Positions 58,707 through 64,000 of a stretch of 64,000 nucleotides of DNA are shown here, one piece after another (within the stretch, counting starts at the first letter, position 1; each line of letters opens with the position of its first letter). Location of the stretch: positions 11,437,573 to 11,501,572 of the forward strand of contig JALMQS010000225.1 in the NCBI GenBank assembly GCA_024734495.1, in the 5' to 3' direction. A program made the position numbers and the translations under genes. The notes under the pieces are model-generated. The model did no database searches. It saw only the letters and a program-made list of their open reading frames with translations, and had not been told where the DNA came from. The DNA comes from Forficula auricularia. Lineage: Eukaryota > Arthropoda > Insecta > Dermaptera > Forficulidae.

Positions 58707-59320
58707 ATCTGAGAGAGTGCCAAGTCTTGAAAAAGTTTTCACTTTATACTGCTATTTAAAATTGCAATTTCCAGCAGCATATTTTATTATTTTTGAAAAT
58801 CCGTTAATAATTACCATATAACATAGATGAATGTTTCTTCTATCGAGCCATATCCTAAATAAATTATTACTTAAATTTAGAAAAAATTTAAATCGATAAT
58901 CAATTCGGAAAAATTGCTTAAACAAAATTACTCATCATATACTTTTAAAGATAATGCTCTAATCTTACTTTATTTCTATGATTTATTTCTAAGAACAGAG
59001 ATTTTATTTTTGAATTATACAACCATCAATTCTTAGCTAATGTCTTGGATTAATACTTGAGATGATGTAAAAAAGTGCGACCTCAAATTATATATCATTC
59101 AATACATTCCTTAAATATAAATATGTAACAATTAAAGAGACGATAATTCTTAAATACTAATTATCATTACATTATTTATTAATTGTTTATTTTTTTGTTT
59201 TGCAGGTGGGTCTTAATTAATACAATTGATGTCACGCACGTTAGCCTTCAATTTCGTAAGTTCTCATTATATAATATATCAAATATTTTAAGCCGAAAAT
59301 ATGTATTTCATAAGATCGGA
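58707..59320. other. AT-rich DNA, no exon assigned
   Basis: TTTTTTTGTTTTGCAG at 59190-59205 is a good-looking splice acceptor with a pyrimidine tract, and a 114-codon frame follows. That frame runs into a hammerhead family-2 repeat, and its residues show no family, so an exon is not supported. Confidence 0.4.
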
Positions 59321-59530
59321 GTAATTCTTGGAGACGGACTGATAAGTGAAGTTGAGTGGATATTGAAGAGGCAGTCCAAAAAAAAGAAGATAATTTATAC
59401 TATCTTTTTATTTTTATTCAAAAACCGACGTTTCGGAGGCTATTCCCTTCTTCTTCAGAGTTTTGAAAAGTCAGTGAAGGAAATCCAATGCGACATTCCC
59501 CTCTGTCTCCTCTTTCAGTGGCAGTAACAA
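59321..59530 (-). mobile_element. Hammerhead family 2, single-arm copy
   Basis: The minus strand ends in the family tail (CAGTCCGTCTCCAAGAATTA on minus, near 59335-59316) and contains the core at 59422-59463 and the CTTCACTGACTTTTC-like segment. Only one arm is present, so it does not fold back. Confidence 0.7.
59422..59463 (-). ncRNA. Hammerhead ribozyme-like motif, family 2
   Basis: Minus strand: AAACT (helix I), CTGAAGA at 59458-59452, a weak helix II, GAAACGTC, then GGTTT. Helix I keeps five pairs despite a C-to-T change (G-U wobble) relative to 13534-13576. Confidence 0.5.
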
Positions 59531-60709
59531 TAATATTTCATTCTCAGCAGAATTATAATGTAGTAAATATGTATTTCATTTAAATACGATTTTCGAATAT
59601 CTCAGAAAAGTATACAAAATTATTAAATTTGTTATAACATGAACCCAAGGTCAGTTGAGCAAATCGATGCATGTTCCAGATATTTGAGCCGAAATATCAA
59701 ATTCCCTAGTTATAAAAAGTCAACCTAGAAGTGCTTGTTTCAAGAGCTAGTGAATAATTATACTTGGTTAATTAATTATATTAACCAATGGTTGACTACA
59801 ATTTATTTTCATTTTTGTGTATCAAAATTAGTTAAAAAAGTGGTAACCTCGAGGTTCGTTGTCTGTCACATGCCTGTAGCTTCTAAACTATGAAATCTAG
59901 AAGTTTCGGATTTGGTATTTAGTTTCGCTATCTTGCATATATTCCATTCTCAAAGTCGGAAAAAAAATTGAAAGGACTCTTCAAACTTAAAAAGTGCTGA
60001 TATGCTTTTTAGAGTTCAGTTCAAAAGTAAAACTGGATTCTATTAGTTTTGATACTCTGTCTGTCTGTCAGGAAGAGCTTTATAGATCGTAAACTAAATA
60101 AGGTACAAACTTGAACATTGTAAATTATATGTAATTATTTTCCCTGAAATCAAAAATAGTGTTAAAATTTCAACCGAATTTAGGGCAAGAAAATATTTTT
60201 TTACATTAGATCTGAGACGTCCCTGTGAAGATCTCATTAAGTATGATTAAATTTTTAAAAACTTTTAATTCACTTTAAAATGATGTGAGAGGAACCCAGT
60301 GCGGTTATTAAAAACATGAAAAAATTCACTAAATTAGCTCATTTTCTTTTTATCAAGGAAAAATAATGATTGATTTGATATATCAAATATTTTACAAGAT
60401 TTAATTAAGGTACACAATCCTTGATATGTGAATCCGAATCACACTTGGCCGGCTTTTTTTATTAACTAACCACCATCAGCTCATAGCTGTCTGATAAATT
60501 TCATTGATTAGAGATGGCCCTGTGTATCATGAATAAGATGTTAACTAGCTTCTGTCTATTCTGGCCACTCTCAAAGCCTAGCCGTTGCGTTTCAAGCAGA
60601 AACTAAAGGTCACAACTCTCATTATTCTCATTCCTCAATCAATTTTACTGGAATGTAGACAACACATTTGGGATTGGAAAACGACCATCACCTAGTGCAA
60701 GTAGACACC
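59531..60709. other. AT-rich DNA, no gene seen
   Basis: No features recognised apart from scattered AT-rich repeats. Confidence 0.55.
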
Positions 60710-61035
60710 CGAGGGGTGATCCGCGATTGGAAGTAGGTGTACACCTCTTTAGAAGTATTTTGGAAATACTTGGAAATATTTGAAAGTACTTGGAAATATT
60801 TGGAAGTTCTTGGGAATATTTGGAAGTGCTTGGAAATATTTGGAAGTACTTGGAAATATTTGGAAGTACTTGGAAATATTTGGAATTACTTGGAAATATT
60901 TGGAATTACTTGGAAATATTTGGAATTACTTGGAAATATTTGGAATTACTTGGAAATATTTGGAAGTACTTGGAAATATTTGGAAGTACAAGTGGAAGTA
61001 GGTGTACAGCATATTAGGTCGCGGTTCACCCTTCG
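60710..61035. mobile_element. MITE family M1, copy 3, carrying a 20-bp minisatellite
   Basis: Ends CGAGGGGTGATCCGCGATTG and AGGTCGCGGTTCACCCTTCG with inner AAGTAGGTGTACAC and AAGTAGGTGTACAG. At 326 bp it is double the size of the other two copies because of an internal tandem array. No matching 8-bp flanks. Confidence 0.83.
60761..60990 (+). repeat. 20-bp tandem array, ~11.5 units
   Basis: Unit TGGAAGTACTTGGAAATATT, built from two related 10-mers (TGGAAGTACT and TGGAAATATT). Central units are almost identical; outer ones diverge. Because 20 is not a multiple of 3 and the unit lacks stops, all three forward frames stay open, which explains the overlapping ORFs at 60737-61048; these are not genes. 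Confidence 0.95.
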
Positions 61036-61133
61036 CACTAAGAACTAACCACACCACAATTATCAAGAATCGGTGCTTCGAATATGACTAAATGAAATAT
61101 AATAACTATATTAATGTTGAAAATTTTTCTTAT

Positions 61134-61330
61134 GTGGCTGGTTATTGGGTAGATACTTGGACTTGAAATAAATTGGAAGTCAAATTTTTACAATTATGTA
61201 GTTTACAATTGTTGTTATTGTTTTGTAAATCGCTATGAGGAAGAAGAAAAAATATAATGCCAAACATAGCCAGATTTTAAAAATTTAACATCCAATTTAT
61301 TTCAAGTTCAAGTACCCAAAAACCAGCCAC
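61134..61330. repeat. Foldback, ~200 bp
   Basis: GTGGCTGGTTATTGGGTA and ACTTGAAATAAATTGGA at the left pair with TCCAATTTATTTCAAGT and TACCCAAAAACCAGCCAC at the right. Arms of about 45 bp. Class unknown. Confidence 0.8.
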
Positions 61331-62228
61331 TATAATAACTCTCTATCTTTAAGTGTGATTATTTTCAAATAATAAAAAGGTTTTTCAACTATATTACTTT
61401 AATTCTACAAAATTTCACTTTAATGAATCTTTCGATCCATACTTTTAAAAATTAAACTTACAAAAACTCTCTTAAGAAAGTTGTAAAGTTGTTGTCATGT
61501 CTTGTAATTTATTTAATGAGGATTTAATATACGTATGGTAATTACTTTGCAATCATTCGCCTTGACAACAAAACACCAGATAAAGCAACTGTGACAAATT
61601 GTGACCTAGTCTTAAATTATTGTATTCAAGTGCTGCATTCATCAGAAAGGATTAGCAGATGTGAGTTCAATAAACACACCGACCATTTGTTTCCACTTTC
61701 CAGGATTATTGTTCGCTGATTCATCTAAATGAATTCAATACAGTGCTGGCGCTGTTTGCAAAATACAGTTGCTTACGTAGGATTTAAACTGAAATTTAAC
61801 TCTTGATTTGTTCATTCACCATTTTTATTATTCATTTTTGATGTTGATATCTATATGAGAGAATAATAGTTGAATAAAAGGGAGTTCCATTTTCCTTTTA
61901 GAGCTCATTAGCTAATTTCACTGGTATTCAGCCATCACTATTCGCATTACTATATTACTGCGCAAATTATTTAATCACATTTAATCAAGATTATATTTTT
62001 AATTTGAGCTTATTCTTTCTATGAAAAATTCAAAACTTTATTTTAACTATTTTAATAAAAAATTAAAATTTTTGCAACTTTTCAATTAAGAAATCATAAA
62101 TTCATTTTGTTTAAGCACTATATGATATTTTAGTGAAAAAGAATTTTGTTTGAACCTAGTTATGAACTTATTTTCTAAATAAGATATAGAGCCTCAAACC
62201 TTTCAGACTACTAATTAAAAGTAAATTG
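61331..62228. other. AT-rich DNA, no gene seen
   Basis: Nothing coding or repetitive recognised. Confidence 0.55.
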
Positions 62229-62422
62229 AAAATTTCATTTTTGCCGAGAGTAGCAGAATTTTTATAAATTGAAGAAGACAATAAAAGATGTGTCTTCTGC
62301 TGGAATTATAAATTGGATCTTATGAAGAGGGCTAAGCTCTCGAAACTATAGTCTCGTTATAAATAAATTAAAAAATTTATGATTCCAGCAGAAGACACAC
62401 TCTTTTATTGTCTCCTTCAATT
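62229..62422 (+). mobile_element. Hammerhead repeat family 1, compact foldback copy
   Basis: Starts AAATTGAAAATTTCATTTTT, then TTGCCGAGAGTAGCAGAATT (the family tail, inverted), a hairpin arm, a hammerhead, and the other arm ending TCTTTTATTGTCTCCTTCAA. Possible duplicated flank AATT(..)AAAAGTA with an indel. Confidence 0.78.
62312..62361 (+). ncRNA. Hammerhead-like motif, family 1, inactivated
   Basis: CTTATGA replaces CTGATGA at 62319-62325 (conserved G5 lost). Helix II GAGGGC-TAA-GCTCTC still pairs with one G-U; GAAAC, TATA and GTC (62351-62353) are intact. Confidence 0.6.
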
Positions 62423-62444
62423 TACTAAAAGTATTTCAATCCGG

Positions 62445-62819
62445 ATAAAATAATCCCTCAGAATTTGATGAGGGCAGTCCAGAAATAAATAAGAGACTAC
62501 TTAAAACAAATAATATTTATTGGAAATGTTTCCCCCTTATAATATTATTTTGAAACCGACGTTTCGGTCAACAAGCACAGAGAGAGGTGGCAAGAAGGAA
62601 GAATACTATATCTATGCTTCCTTCATTGACCCCTTTGAACCTGAAGAAGGAGGGAAGATCCTCCGAACGTCGGTTTTAAAATAATATTATAAAACATTTC
62701 CAATACATATTATTTGTTGGAAGTAGTCTCTTATTTATTTCTGGACTGCCTTCATCCAATTCTGCGGTATTAATATATCAGTCCGTCTCCAAAGAAAAAC
62801 TTCTAACATATAAAATAAT
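62445..62819. mobile_element. Hammerhead foldback element, family 2, 10-bp TSD
   Basis: The body is 62455-62809 (355 bp). Arms GATGAGGGCAGTCCAGAAAT and ATTTCTGGACTGCCTTCATC extend inward through AATAATATT. The tail is CAGTCCGTCTCCAAAGAAAA. A 10-bp duplication ATAAAATAAT lies at 62445-62454 and 62810-62819. It adjoins the family-1 copy. Confidence 0.82.
62637..62674 (+). ncRNA. Hammerhead-like motif, family 2, slightly damaged
   Basis: CTGAAGA at 62641-62647, one extra A, GGAGGG-AAGA-TCCTCC (6-bp helix II with one G-U), GAACGTC with one A of GAAAC missing, then GGTTTT. Helix I is weakened by a lost C. The damage suggests inactivity; helix II is well kept. Confidence 0.52.
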
Positions 62820-64000
62820 ACAAAGATTATCTTATTATTATATTAAAAAACAAAAAACGTGAAGCTGAAGTAATAATGTACTTTCATGGTGCTGAATAAA
62901 ACCAAAATATTGCATTGCATATTCCAGCCTATACTAGCTGCTAAAGTCTCAAATTTAATTACTCTGGGATTAAATTTTTGGGATTTCGTTGTTACTAGGT
63001 TACTACTCTAAACATGGCTCAAAATAATAATTTTCCAGAGACATAATAAGTCGAAACTTTGATTCGAATGCTATTACTATTATATGTAATTAAGTTAAAG
63101 AGAGAATAGTTTAGGAAAAATTTCCAATTGGTCAATTGATATAAAATTCAATAAAGATAGAAGCGATATTTTTCACTTATTAGTTGTCATAAGTTTAATA
63201 GAAAGATCGTATATTTATTTGAATGTACAATGAATAATTCCGTCTGAATGACTCTGGAATTTTTCCATCACATAAACTAGACCAAAAAAATGTGAAATGG
63301 GGAGAAAGAGAACTTTTTAGGAAATTCCAATGATGTTTTTGTTTTCCCATTATTTGCATTTGAGATACTAAGAGAATATTTTAATTTAGAGACAAAAGCA
63401 TTTCCAAAATAGAGGCTTTGAAAGTGAAGTATGTTAGGAATTTCAAATCGTTTTTCTTAATAAAAAAAAAAAAAAAAAAAAAAATGGACCCTTAATATTT
63501 TCTTTGAAAAAGTGAATCATGATGATTTTCGAAATTCATTAGAAATGCGAAATATTTAAGTCATCACTCAGATCTTAAATACCTACTTCTAAACCTTAGA
63601 CTTATCAGATACGGGCCAGAATATTTTTCAGAGGAAGGGAAGCACAAAGATTTTTCTGAAAAAAATATGAACATGTTATTATTTGAATGATCTAATTGAA
63701 TTATTTTGTTTATTTGGACTATCCCAACTGAAAAGTTGTTAATAGATTTTTTGGGGATTTTGAGTGAATATTAATATTAAAAAAATATATTTATATATAA
63801 CAAATAAATAATAGTTAATTATTCGCAAGCTGAAAGATTGGAATTTTGGTCTGTACAGGTTTCTCTGGAAAATTTTCCATCTTGGTTGTATTCGAGGTTG
63901 TAATTTATTACATTATTCAGAATGCTGCTGGTAACTCGGGCTATTGTTTACAAATCTACTTTTAGCTCCAGCCATATTGTTTTATAAATTGGTCAACATT
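62820..64000. other. AT-rich DNA to window end, no gene seen
   Basis: A poly-A run of about 22 lies at 63463-63484. No exon or repeat end recognised. Confidence 0.55.

Noticed and set aside
59183..59527. 114-codon ORF after a strong-looking acceptor TTTTGTTTTGCAG
   Set aside because: Its second half is a hammerhead family-2 repeat and the peptide is low-complexity; not supported as an exon.
60737..61048. Three overlapping forward ORFs of 73-103 codons with a repeated YLEVLGNIWK-like pattern
   Set aside because: All three frames are open only because a 20-bp stop-free unit is tandemly repeated; no conservation or start context. Treated as minisatellite.

Overview
The window looks like a stretch of a large, AT-rich, repeat-saturated arthropod genome, probably an insect. 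The evidence is: a eukaryotic initiator tRNA-Met with a Pol III terminator; a first coding exon with a GT splice donor; Copia, LINE, SINE, hAT and MITE remnants; and almost no long open reading frames. Nearly all long ORFs are chance, or fragments of transposable elements. No bacterial-type operon, CRISPR array or rRNA is visible.

Layout. 1-3443 is a decayed Ty1/copia pol region with its 3' LTR. 3444-12764 is a jumble of foldback elements, hAT-type ends, a ~0.75 kb duplicated block and a hAT nested in a hAT. 12765-12836 is tRNA-iMet on the minus strand. 13079-21166 holds a GC-rich MITE, a hammerhead foldback, a hAT with a broken transposase gene, a LINE fragment, a large 32-bp-TIR element and another hAT containing a foldback. 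21240-21768 is the best cellular-gene candidate: a GC-rich leader, an ATG at 21643 preceded by an in-frame stop, 42 codons, then GT. The rest of the window (21769-64000) reads as AT-rich intron or intergenic DNA with more insertions: LINE fragments, hAT elements, a MITE family with 8-bp duplications (one copy carrying a 20-bp minisatellite), a tRNA-derived SINE and many hairpin-forming repeats.

The unusual theme is that at least four unrelated short foldback repeat families carry a hammerhead-ribozyme-like core: CUGANGA, one or two extra nucleotides, helix II, GAAA, a very short self-complementary helix III, a UH cleavage site, and a matching helix I. Several of these elements are bounded by 10-15 bp target-site duplications. 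That length is expected of target-primed retrotransposition and not of cut-and-paste TIR elements. The closest known relatives are Penelope-like elements and retrozymes, which are known to carry minimal hammerheads. No reverse transcriptase belonging to these repeats was recognised here, so the copies look non-autonomous or truncated.

Cellular content is sparse: one tRNA gene and one probable first exon of an unidentified gene. Everything else supported here is mobile-element sequence, mostly inactive, with insertion order readable from nesting and target-site duplications.
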